DNA from: an uncultured Kiloniellaceae bacterium
GTDB taxonomy: Bacteria; Pseudomonadota; Alphaproteobacteria; Kiloniellales; Kiloniellaceae
Direction of reading: 5' to 3'
DNA length: 64,000 bases
Assembly (NCBI GenBank): GCA_947500035.1
Contig: CANMQP010000012.1
Coordinates: 186,001 to 250,000, forward strand
Shown: piece by piece, positions 42,384 through 49,200 of the stretch
Layout of the letters: each line of letters begins with the position of its first letter
How positions within the stretch are numbered: the stretch's first letter is position 1
Notes under the pieces: model-generated
Databases searched by the model: none
Told to the model about the DNA's origin: nothing
The model's input: only the letters and a program-made list of their open reading frames with translations
Position numbers and translations under genes: made by a program

Positions 42384-42698
42384 TTAGCGGTTCTCAGGGG
42401 CAGTTCCCGAGACTTTCCTGACAAATTCAGCTATGTTTTCACGTGTATAAGGCGTGTGAACGCGGTCCGTCGACGCCGGGTGATGGCCCAGACCGAGTCG
42501 ACGCTCGGACCGCAAAGCCGCCTGGGGCCGAATTGGGCGTTTTTGGAAGTTTCCGCCGCACTTGGGGCAAACGTCTTTCAAGTGCTCCTCAACACAGTTG
42601 ACGCAGTAGGTGCATTCATAAGTGCAAATCATCGCGTCAGGCGATGACGGCTCGAGGTCGCGGTCGCAAAGCTCACAATTTGGGCGTATCTCTAACAT
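42384..42698 (-). CDS. DUF1272 zinc-ribbon-like protein
   Basis: A 104-residue protein opening MLEIRPNCELCDRDLEP, with eight cysteines (8, 11, 25, 29, 32, 35, 44, 47) in CxxC pairs and the DUF1272 ending CPKCGGNFQKRPIRP. Two zinc sites are likely. About 40 residues beyond the DUF are extra, including RSERRLGLGHHPAST. The ATG at 42698 has GGAGAAG upstream; an in-frame TTG at 42710 overlaps that site and is rejected. It is divergent from the GlxA-type regulator. Confidence 0.88.
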   Translation of the reverse strand: MLEIRPNCELCDRDLEPSSPDAMICTYECTYCVNCVEEHLKDVCPKCGGNFQKRPIRPQAALRSERRLGLGHHPASTDRVHTPYTRENIAEFVRKVSGTAPENR

Positions 42699-42773
42699 CG
42701 GCTTCTCCAATCCTCTTGCAGACAGATTTTATCTGCATCAACATTGGCGTAAATAGTTGTTAGACGACAAAAG

Positions 42774-43760
42774 ATGCCAAATTTCGTGCCAATCAAACAT
42801 CGCGTCGCATTTCTGGTGTTCGCGGATGTGTTGATGCTGGATATCGTCGGCCCGCTCCAGGTTCTGAGGGAAATTGGCGCGTGGTCCGGCGGGCGGTTTC
42901 AGTACGATGTAACGCTGATTTCGGTGGACGGAGGTTCAGTTCAGACCGATCTGGGGCAATCGCTCGACACAAGATCGATCATGGAACTCGGTGACGATCA
43001 GGTCGATACATTGCTGATCGCGGGCGGGCCGGGCGTTACACGGGCCTGTGGCGATGCCAAGCTATTGGCGGGAATAAAAGCCATTTCGAACAGGTGCTTG
43101 CGCATCGCCGCGATCTGCACAGGTACTTTCCTTTTGGCGAAAACCGGGCTGCTGAGCGGAAAGAAGGCAGTGACCCACTGGCGCTTTTGCGACCGACTAC
43201 GGGAGGCCTATCCGGACGTACGAGTTGACCCGGATGCGATCTACATCCGGGACGGAAGAATCTGGACGTCCGGCGGGGTCACGTCCGGTATCGACATGGC
43301 GCTTGCCATCGCGGAAGAGGATTTCGGCGCAGCTGTCGTTCTCGATGCAGCCAGAGAGCTGGTTGTCTTTCCAAACAGATCAGGTGGTCAGTCTCAGTTT
43401 GTTTCGCCTGATGACCTCGACACCCTGGGCAGATCAGAGGAATTCGATGAGTTACACCACTGGATGATTTCAAACATCGGGCGAGGTCTTTCTGTCTCTG
43501 ACCTGGCAAAGTTCGTGAACATGAGCCAGCGGACCTTCGCCCGGAGGTATCCCCAGGTGACAGGCCAAAGCCCGGGACGTGCTTTGGAAAAAGCGCGTCT
43601 GGCGGCAGCGATACGCTTGCTGGTTGACAGCAACCTCCCCCTGAAACGTGTTGCCGTGCTCAGCGGTCACGGTGACTATGAAAGGATGCGGCGGACATTC
43701 GTGCGAAGCTTCGGCATATCGCCGAATCACTATCGCGAGCGCTTTGGCCGGCAAGGATGA
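42774..43760 (+). CDS. GlxA-family AraC-type transcriptional regulator
   Basis: A 328-residue protein with a DJ-1/PfpI-like class I amidotransferase-fold domain (residues about 10-185, including LLIAGGPG and IAAICTGTFLLAKTGLL) and a C-terminal AraC pair of HTHs (MSQRTFARRYPQVTGQSPGRAL then PLKRVAVLSGHGDYERMRRTFV). GlxA-type regulators sense nitrogenous or aldehyde-type metabolites. It is divergent from DUF1272, which may be its target. A 6-bp G-C hairpin at 43766-43781 follows the stop. Confidence 0.9.
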   Translation: MPNFVPIKHRVAFLVFADVLMLDIVGPLQVLREIGAWSGGRFQYDVTLISVDGGSVQTDLGQSLDTRSIMELGDDQVDTLLIAGGPGVTRACGDAKLLAGIKAISNRCLRIAAICTGTFLLAKTGLLSGKKAVTHWRFCDRLREAYPDVRVDPDAIYIRDGRIWTSGGVTSGIDMALAIAEEDFGAAVVLDAARELVVFPNRSGGQSQFVSPDDLDTLGRSEEFDELHHWMISNIGRGLSVSDLAKFVNMSQRTFARRYPQVTGQSPGRALEKARLAAAIRLLVDSNLPLKRVAVLSGHGDYERMRRTFVRSFGISPNHYRERFGRQG

Positions 43761-43810
43761 AGCCCGCCTGCCCAAGCAGGCCCTGTAAGTCGTAAGGGGC
43801 GGCTCTCAAA

Positions 43811-43890
43811 CTGTGCGTTTTTGATTGAGATCAAGTCGCCCTAAACGACCTGGCCCCGACGACTAACGCACAAAACAAGACCTGACCCCG
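43811..43890. repeat. Left arm of an 80-bp inverted repeat
   Basis: This block matches the reverse complement of 45641-45720 without gaps, with about four of five bases identical by eye. The best-conserved parts are ATTGAGATC and CGCAC followed by CCTGACCCC. It lies just after the GlxA-type gene. Together the arms bracket about 1.75 kb holding two genes and two palindromic elements. They may be remnants of a mobile element or copies of a dispersed repeat. Confidence 0.7.
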
Positions 43891-43965
43891 TTTACAATAT
43901 GTAATTTTTCAGCAGCCTGTTGGAGCGTTTCCGACTGATGCCGTATCGGTTCCAGCCCGGTCTCG

Positions 43966-44063
43966 AGCGTGTTTTGTTCAATCGGAATCATCGGGCATTC
44001 AAATGCGCGTTTAAGGCAAAGCGGAAAGGCAGCGTATTTGAATTCCATTGAGCAAAACACGCT
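43966..44063. repeat. 98-bp nested palindromic element
   Basis: An outer inverted repeat of 17 bp with one mismatch joins 43966-43982 with 44047-44063 (AGCGTGTTTTGTTCAAT against AGCGTGTTTTGCTCAAT). An inner one of 12 bp with one mismatch joins 43997-44008 with 44032-44043 (ATTCAAATGCGC). It would fold into one long hairpin with an internal loop. It resembles intergenic palindromic repeats of other bacteria; a short open frame through it is therefore not annotated as a gene. Confidence 0.7.
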
Positions 44064-44074
44064 ATAATGACGCT

Positions 44075-44299
44075 TCAGTTAAATAGACAGAACAGCGCGT
44101 AGCAGTGACCGGTGAAGCGGGTGAAAAGAAAATACAGAAGGGCATCGGCCAGCAGGCTGACGGCCAGCACCGGCAGCACGATGTAGAGAATGAAGTAGTA
44201 GAGCGCCCAGCGCGTGAAACGGCGCTTGGGAATCCGGTGCCCCCGGACTTCCACCACCGTCTCCGCCTGCGATGAAGGGCTGTCGGCCGACTGGGTCAT
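44075..44299 (-). CDS. Putative small membrane protein
   Basis: A 74-residue protein (ATG at 44299; a GTG at 44305 is an alternative). A polar N-terminus (MTQSADSPSSQAETVVEVRG) is followed by basic HRIPKRRFTRW and one long hydrophobic stretch (ALYYFILYIVLPVLAVSLLA) that may cross the membrane once or twice, ending with GHCYALFCLFN. No clear ribosome-binding site is seen, and the start is only 12 bp from the edge of the 278-bp palindromic element. Function unknown. Confidence 0.6.
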   Translation of the reverse strand: MTQSADSPSSQAETVVEVRGHRIPKRRFTRWALYYFILYIVLPVLAVSLLADALLYFLFTRFTGHCYALFCLFN

Positions 44300-44310
44300 A
44301 ACCACAGACT

Positions 44311-44588
44311 ATACCAAGGGGCGACAATATTGCACCACAGGAACAGTTATCTGAGGTTTTCGGCTAAAAGCGCGTGGCGCAGCGATACGGCGGTATCTTA
44401 TACGGCGTATCGGAAGCCGCGCGCAACGCAGTCCGAGGACCTCAGATACCTGCCGTTTCGGTTGCCTCCAGAGAACTTCGGAGAGCGTCGAAAAGCCTTG
44501 CCGATACGCCGTATCGCCCGCGGCTCTTCTCCTGCCCGAAGATCCCCGGAGGCAATCCCTGCGGTGCAATATTTTCGCCCCTTGGTAT
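44311..44588. mobile_element. 278-bp MITE-like palindromic element with 26-bp terminal inverted repeats
   Basis: The ends at 44311-44336 and 44563-44588 are inverted repeats with 25 of 26 bases matching, each starting ATACCAAGGGGCGA. Inside, two hairpin arms can form: one closed by 44349-44363 with 44433-44447 (ATCTGAGG/CCTCAGAT), the other by TTGCCTCC near 44462-44469 with GGAGGCAA near 44548-44555. Each arm carries a GATACG..CGTATC palindrome near its tip (44383-44412, 44502-44516). The whole could fold as a three-way junction. No transposase is inside and no long target duplication is obvious. It may be a MITE or a structured RNA. Confidence 0.65.
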
Positions 44589-44620
44589 TAAGATTGCCGG
44601 GCCCGGTGAAAACCGGGATT

Positions 44621-45595
44621 ATGACAGCCATGGTCACCGCCCCCGAACCTGAACCCGAATCCGACGCCGATATTGCCTGGCAGCCCTGCCCCCGCGAGAC
44701 CTGGGAAGCCCTCACCCGCCGGGCCGGGCAGAGCAGCCTGGAACAGGCCTGGGCTTACGGCGCGGCGATCGAAAGCGAGCAGGGCCAGCGGGCCGAGCGC
44801 GGCCTGATCTGCCAGGGCGGCGAACCGCTCGCCCTGGTCCAGGCCTTCTGCCGGGACCGCTTCTTCACCCGCATCGCCCGGGTGCTGCGCGGCCCCATCT
44901 GGCTGATCGACCCACGGGAAGACCCGCGCACAGCAGAGGTCTGCGCAACCATCGCCCGGCAGTTCCGCCGCCGCCGCTTCGGCGACTTCCTGTTCTGGCT
45001 GCCGGAACTGCCTGATGATCCGAAGAGCGCCGCCATGCTGCGGGCCCGGAGCCTGCGCCCGGTCGTGACCGGCTACAGTTCGATCTGGCTCGACCTGCGA
45101 CCGCCCCTGGAGGCCTTGCGCGCCGGCCTGCACGGCAAGTGGCGCAACGCCCTGCGGCAGGCGGAAAAGGCCGGCTTCGACGTGGGGGTGACGACCAACC
45201 CGCGCCGCCTGACCCAAAGCCTGCAGTTGTACGACCGCTTCCGCCGCAAGAAGCGCTTCGTCGGCCCCGACGGCGATTTCATCGCCGCCCTGGCAGGTCA
45301 CGACCGCAAGGCCGTGGTCGCCCTCACGGCACGACGGGGCGGCGACCAGGTCGCCGGCGTCATCCTGGTTCGCCACGGCCGCGCCGCCACCTACCTTGCC
45401 TCCTGGACCAGCGACGCCGGGCGCGTCGGCCAGGCCCACAACCTCCTGCTCTGGCGCGGCATCGAGACCTTGAAGGCAAGCGGAATCGACTGGCTCGACC
45501 TCGGCGGCGTAAACACCGAAAGCCAGCCCGGCATCGCCCGCTTCAAGCTCGGCCTCGGCGGCGAAGTCTTTACGCTGGCTGGGACGTATTTGTGA
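44621..45595 (+). CDS. FemAB/GNAT-like acyltransferase family protein
   Basis: A 324-residue protein with the double-GNAT layout of FemAB-like aminoacyl transferases and BioF2-like acetyltransferases. Typical features are HGKWRNALRQAEKAGFDV, ATYLASWTSDAGRVGQAHNLLLW, and the C-terminal GIDWLDLGGVNTESQPGIARFKLGLGGE ending AGTYL, read in pieces. It may add an amino-acid or acyl group to cell-wall or exopolysaccharide precursors. The ATG at 44621 is chosen (44630 is possible); the frame upstream lies within the palindromic element. The gene lies between the arms of the 80-bp inverted repeat. Confidence 0.8.
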   Translation: MTAMVTAPEPEPESDADIAWQPCPRETWEALTRRAGQSSLEQAWAYGAAIESEQGQRAERGLICQGGEPLALVQAFCRDRFFTRIARVLRGPIWLIDPREDPRTAEVCATIARQFRRRRFGDFLFWLPELPDDPKSAAMLRARSLRPVVTGYSSIWLDLRPPLEALRAGLHGKWRNALRQAEKAGFDVGVTTNPRRLTQSLQLYDRFRRKKRFVGPDGDFIAALAGHDRKAVVALTARRGGDQVAGVILVRHGRAATYLASWTSDAGRVGQAHNLLLWRGIETLKASGIDWLDLGGVNTESQPGIARFKLGLGGEVFTLAGTYL

Positions 45596-45613
45596 GCGAC
45601 GAAACGAACTATA

Positions 45614-45740
45614 TTTTGGAATCAGGTCTAATATGCATTTTGGGGTCAGGTTTTAATTTGTGCGCTAACCGTCGAGGTCAGGACGTCAAAGGTTACTCGA
45701 TCTCAATTAAAAATGCACAAATTAAGACGTGATCCCGATC
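45614..45740. repeat. Right arm of the 80-bp inverted repeat with extra copies of a 25-bp motif
   Basis: 45641-45720 pairs with 43811-43890 as an inverted repeat. Within and beside it are copies of a motif close to GGGGTCAGGTTTTAATTTG: one at 45614-45637 (TTTTGGAATCAGGTCTAATA), one at 45638-45663, and an inverted one at 45714-45740. The fourth copy lies in the left arm. I recall similar strings between genes in many proteobacteria, some near REP-associated transposases, but this is not checked. The rest of 45596-45778 holds no gene. Confidence 0.6.
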
Positions 45741-45778
45741 ACAAACTGGGATCTTATCCCGGTCTATCACCAGCGCCA

Positions 45779-47044
45779 TCAGCTCGAGCGTTTGCATCGA
45801 GATGCATTCGTTGCGTCCTCGAATCTAAGAATATAGGCGACAAACAGCTCCGCTGCCTCCCGAGTTAGCTCGCCATCGGTCTGTGTTAAATGCCTTATAA
45901 TTCTAAAATACTCATCACGACATGTGTACCTTGGAAGCTTGTTAGTCTCACTAATTTCAACATCTAATTCAGTAGCAGAATCAGTCGTTAGACTTCCCCT
46001 GCCACCGCCAAAGTCCACATCGTCCGAAGCTGTTATCTCGACGGAGGAGATATCTTTATCACAACTATTTCCATCCCTTCGTTGTCGAACCCATGCCTCG
46101 AAAAACCTGGGCGAAGACCCGTCAGTTGATTCCCTTATAAATCTATAAGTATCAAAGGCTGTTCCTTTTTCATATTTCAACGCAGCCGAGAACTTTGCCG
46201 TAACTCCGAGTTTAAGATTGACCGCTGACAGTATGCCGCCGATGTCTATTCCAGCACCTAAGTCAGCGCCTGTAATAAATTCTACTATCGAGTCGCACAC
46301 CTTTTTTTCCACAAGATTCTTTTTCAGGAGCAATCCTTTTATTTTAGCTTTTTCAGTTTTGCTTAAACTAAAACTCCCTATAGATTCAAATATTGAGTCG
46401 ATCAGTTCGCCCGAAAATACTGGCCGTATGAGCGAAAAATCTGATCTAGATCGAAAATCCTGGGTGTCGATGAGAGTAAATTTATTTGAAAAATCTGAAA
46501 CCTTTACTTCATCCCCTACCTTATAACCTTTATTTCCCTCAGAAGTGTCAATTAATATTGTAATAGACTGACCATATGTATCAACTACTTCATAAGGGCG
46601 AGAAGTCCAATAACGAAAAGTATTTCCATTTTGATCTGATTCTTCCCCATTTCGCATAGCCACAGCAATTTTTTCTAAATTTTCGTTTATTTTAAAGTAA
46701 TGCTCCCCTTTTACCAAAACAAATACCCCAATTCCATCTTCTGTTATGGCGAAACACCAATTTCGCCCAGAAGAAAATGAGCAATGTCCTGTTAGAAGTA
46801 GAATTTTTCCGGCTGGGAGATATGTATTTCTATTAGATATAGAAATTTTTTTTGACCTTATTATCGCCAATCTAACACTAGAACTTTTCGATATTCTTTT
46901 TCCAATTACACTTATATTGGACAAATATGCTTTAAATGAATTTTCATTTTGTCCAGCAGCAATGACTATTTTTGGAACGGAAAGCAACGTGAACGCGACA
47001 AAAACTGTTATTAAATGCCAAGCTGCTCTTCTTTTAAAAATCAT
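45779..47044 (-). CDS. Exported protein of unknown function, AT-rich
   Basis: A 421-residue protein. The start at 47044 has GGAGAAG seven bases upstream; an ATG at 47086 would add 14 residues. The N-terminus (MIFKRRAAWHLITVFVAFTL) is a Sec signal peptide with cleavage near VIAAG. The mature protein is rich in Ser, Lys, Ile and Asp, with short beta-like segments such as KILLLTGHC and an amphipathic region near 270-300 (GADLGAGIDIGGILSAV). Six or so Cys are spread along the chain. Base composition is clearly AT-rich against the genome background, so horizontal origin is likely. No domain is recognised. Confidence 0.72.
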   Translation of the reverse strand: MIFKRRAAWHLITVFVAFTLLSVPKIVIAAGQNENSFKAYLSNISVIGKRISKSSSVRLAIIRSKKISISNRNTYLPAGKILLLTGHCSFSSGRNWCFAITEDGIGVFVLVKGEHYFKINENLEKIAVAMRNGEESDQNGNTFRYWTSRPYEVVDTYGQSITILIDTSEGNKGYKVGDEVKVSDFSNKFTLIDTQDFRSRSDFSLIRPVFSGELIDSIFESIGSFSLSKTEKAKIKGLLLKKNLVEKKVCDSIVEFITGADLGAGIDIGGILSAVNLKLGVTAKFSAALKYEKGTAFDTYRFIRESTDGSSPRFFEAWVRQRRDGNSCDKDISSVEITASDDVDFGGGRGSLTTDSATELDVEISETNKLPRYTCRDEYFRIIRHLTQTDGELTREAAELFVAYILRFEDATNASRCKRSS

Positions 47045-47425
47045 TTGGCTTCTCCGGCGCTTTTCAGTTTTCTCACTGACCGTCATATAACATCCGCATT
47101 TCTAGTAAAAGGAACAGACAAAATCAATCAAAACGGGCATGCAAATAAATAATCTTTGCTTTTTTCGAGAAGCGTATCGATAGGCCAAGGGAAAATGGTT
47201 GATTTGCTAGTACAACACGCCTGACTAGCATCGAGTAAAATGGTGAAAGAAATAAATGCACGACATGCCTTGCAGAAATCAAGTTGCCGAGGTCATGTGT
47301 GTGCGGTCCCGGCTACACAAAACTGAACTTTAGCTATCTCTGATAATTTTGCTACCTGCAAAGTAAGCTGCGCGAAAGCGTAAATTGTCGTTCTATGTTC
47401 TCAGATAGCTTAGAAGGAGAGCATT
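47045..47425. promoter_or_regulatory. AT-rich intergenic region between divergent accessory genes
   Basis: These 381 bp separate the exported orphan and the RusA-like gene and must hold both promoters. An inverted repeat AGCTATCT (47332-47339) and AGATAGCT (47403-47410) lies close to the RusA-like start and may be an operator or leader hairpin. I see no tRNA, attachment site or small gene I can support. Confidence 0.35.
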
Positions 47426-47977
47426 GTGAAATTCACGCTGATTTACAGAGGAGATCTTCCACCAAAGGCAAACGCGAAGGACAAATGGCGAATCCGCCGC
47501 GAAATCGAACCACAGTTGCGCAAATTGTGGAGCTTGGAGCCTCTCAACGACATCGAAGATGTGACGCGTCCCAATGATGCTCCAGCCTTAATCTATGTTG
47601 GAAAAACAGTTGGAGGTGTTGAGTACATTCCAACCGTATCAAAAACACTCAAATTACAAACTAAGCTGCGTATCCGCCTTCTATCCGCAACAAAGCCCGG
47701 TGGACTTGTACAACATGGCGATATCGACAATCGACTGAAGACGCTCCTCGATGCGCTTAGCATTCCCCCGAAACAGCAGATTCCCGAGAATGCGGATATA
47801 GATGAGGACGGTCGGATGTTCTGCCTGCTAGAGGACGACGATCTGGTGACGCGCATTGACGTATCTAACGATCGCCTACTGACCGAAGAGGATTATAGCA
47901 AGCAAGCCATAGTGATCATAGACGTTCAACCAGTGGCGCTTTCCGTCACCTTCAAGAACCTCGCCATTGCATTCTGA
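47426..47977 (+). CDS. RusA-like endonuclease-fold protein
   Basis: A 183-residue protein starting at GTG 47426 with AAGGAGA six bases upstream. Residues 99-112 read DIDNRLKTLLDALS: Asp99, Asp101, Asn102 and Lys105 match the RusA Holliday-junction resolvase signature D-x-D-N-x-x-K, and the acidic LLEDDDLVTRIDV at 134-146 supplies the third metal-binding Asp. RusA itself is about 120 residues; this protein has some 60 extra residues, mainly at the N-terminus (IRREIEPQLRKLWSLEPL). It lies in an AT-rich accessory region beside a DUF4238 gene, where a role in phage or plasmid DNA processing or defence is plausible. Confidence 0.7.
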   Translation: MKFTLIYRGDLPPKANAKDKWRIRREIEPQLRKLWSLEPLNDIEDVTRPNDAPALIYVGKTVGGVEYIPTVSKTLKLQTKLRIRLLSATKPGGLVQHGDIDNRLKTLLDALSIPPKQQIPENADIDEDGRMFCLLEDDDLVTRIDVSNDRLLTEEDYSKQAIVIIDVQPVALSVTFKNLAIAF

Positions 47978-48151
47978 TCTCGAACCGAACCGTGAATCGA
48001 GATTAGGTTGAGTCATCCCTACCGAACACATTTGGCGCAAACTTCTAATAAATGAGATAAATATCTTCTGCAAAAATATTCGCGAAAGACCATATGTACG
48101 GGGTCGTTTTGAGCTACCCCAATCACAAACAATCAAGTTGCAACTAAAACA

Positions 48152-49096
48152 ATGACCCGGACAAAAAAACAGCACTTTGTTCCACGCTTTTATTTGAGCA
48201 ACTTCACGGACAATGAAGGAAAGCTATGGACGCATGATGCTCAACAAGACTCGCTGCGCCAAACCACGCCAAAGAAAACTGGTTACGAAACCAATATCTA
48301 TTCTCCAGTCGATGAACATGGTAATCGAATCGATTTCATAGAGGATAGCCTTTCGATTGTAGAAGGAACTGCGTCGAAAATTTTATCCGACTTATTGTCT
48401 TTCAAGGCTCTTGATCTGGAAGCAAAGAGTGACTTCGCCATTTTTTTGGCAACCATGTTTAGCCGAAGCCCCGCGCAGTTGAGGCAAATCGCAGCATTTT
48501 TCGGAGAAGTCGCCGACTGGGTTGGAACACAGTCAATAGAGACGGAAAACCGTCAAAAGGAAGAAGATGGACAATTAACCGAGCAAGACATCAAGTTTCA
48601 AGAGTTCATACAAAACAAAGAAAACTACGAAATGAGCGTCGACCGTCGCGTCGGCCTTATGGCATTCAAACAGAGTGAAAATCTTGCAGCAATAATGGTC
48701 AAGATGAACTGGACATTTGAAATCAGTGATACTCAGGAACTGCTGACAAGTGATAACCCCGTGTTTTGGATAGATTCTGGGCCAGCGCCTGTTCCGAACA
48801 CCTATGGTTTCGGGTTAAAACACCCCCAAGCGGTTATCCCGTTTCCATTGAGTCCGAGTGTTATACTTCGTCTCGACTGGTTTGGCAGCGACGATTGGAC
48901 AAAACATCGATTGCCTAAGCGAAAAGCAAAATTGGCCAATCAGTACCAATCCAAACACAAGGATCGGTACTTGTACTTCATGAGTCGATCCGACGGTTTT
49001 CGCAAATTGGGAATGAAGTATTCGCAACCCGTTCAACAACTTCAGTCTGGACGTGAATCTTCTCACATATCGGTTGTAAGAAAATTGACCAGCTAA
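48152..49096 (+). CDS. DUF4238 domain protein
   Basis: A 314-residue soluble protein opening MTRTKKQHFVPRFYLSNFTDNEGKLW, the DUF4238 hallmark (QH-[YF]-VP-x-[FY]-YL). Later features are MNWTFEISDTQELLTSDNPVFW and a closing YLYFMSRSDGFRKLGMKYSQ. The family is widespread, of unknown function and frequently carried on genomic islands. Codon use is AT-rich like its neighbours at 45779-47977. It follows the RusA-like gene by 174 bp, in the same direction, and may or may not be co-transcribed. Confidence 0.88.
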   Translation: MTRTKKQHFVPRFYLSNFTDNEGKLWTHDAQQDSLRQTTPKKTGYETNIYSPVDEHGNRIDFIEDSLSIVEGTASKILSDLLSFKALDLEAKSDFAIFLATMFSRSPAQLRQIAAFFGEVADWVGTQSIETENRQKEEDGQLTEQDIKFQEFIQNKENYEMSVDRRVGLMAFKQSENLAAIMVKMNWTFEISDTQELLTSDNPVFWIDSGPAPVPNTYGFGLKHPQAVIPFPLSPSVILRLDWFGSDDWTKHRLPKRKAKLANQYQSKHKDRYLYFMSRSDGFRKLGMKYSQPVQQLQSGRESSHISVVRKLTS

Positions 49097-49200
49097 GAGC
49101 GCAAGAACTGTCATACACAAGCTTGCGACTGGTGTTGTGTCCTCAGGAGACAAATTCCAAAACGTTGATCGAGCAGCCGAACAAACTCGCCTTTTCAGCC

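Noticed and set aside
43863-44060. 65-codon frame on the minus strand
   Set aside because: It lies across the 98-bp palindrome and the inverted-repeat arm, so repeat structure explains it better than coding.
44330-44620. N-terminal extension of the FemAB/GNAT-like gene
   Set aside because: It would be encoded by the 278-bp palindromic element; the protein family begins after 44621.
45596-49200. Classical integrative element or prophage
   Set aside because: No integrase, tRNA target, attachment repeat or phage structural gene is seen in or beside the AT-rich block.
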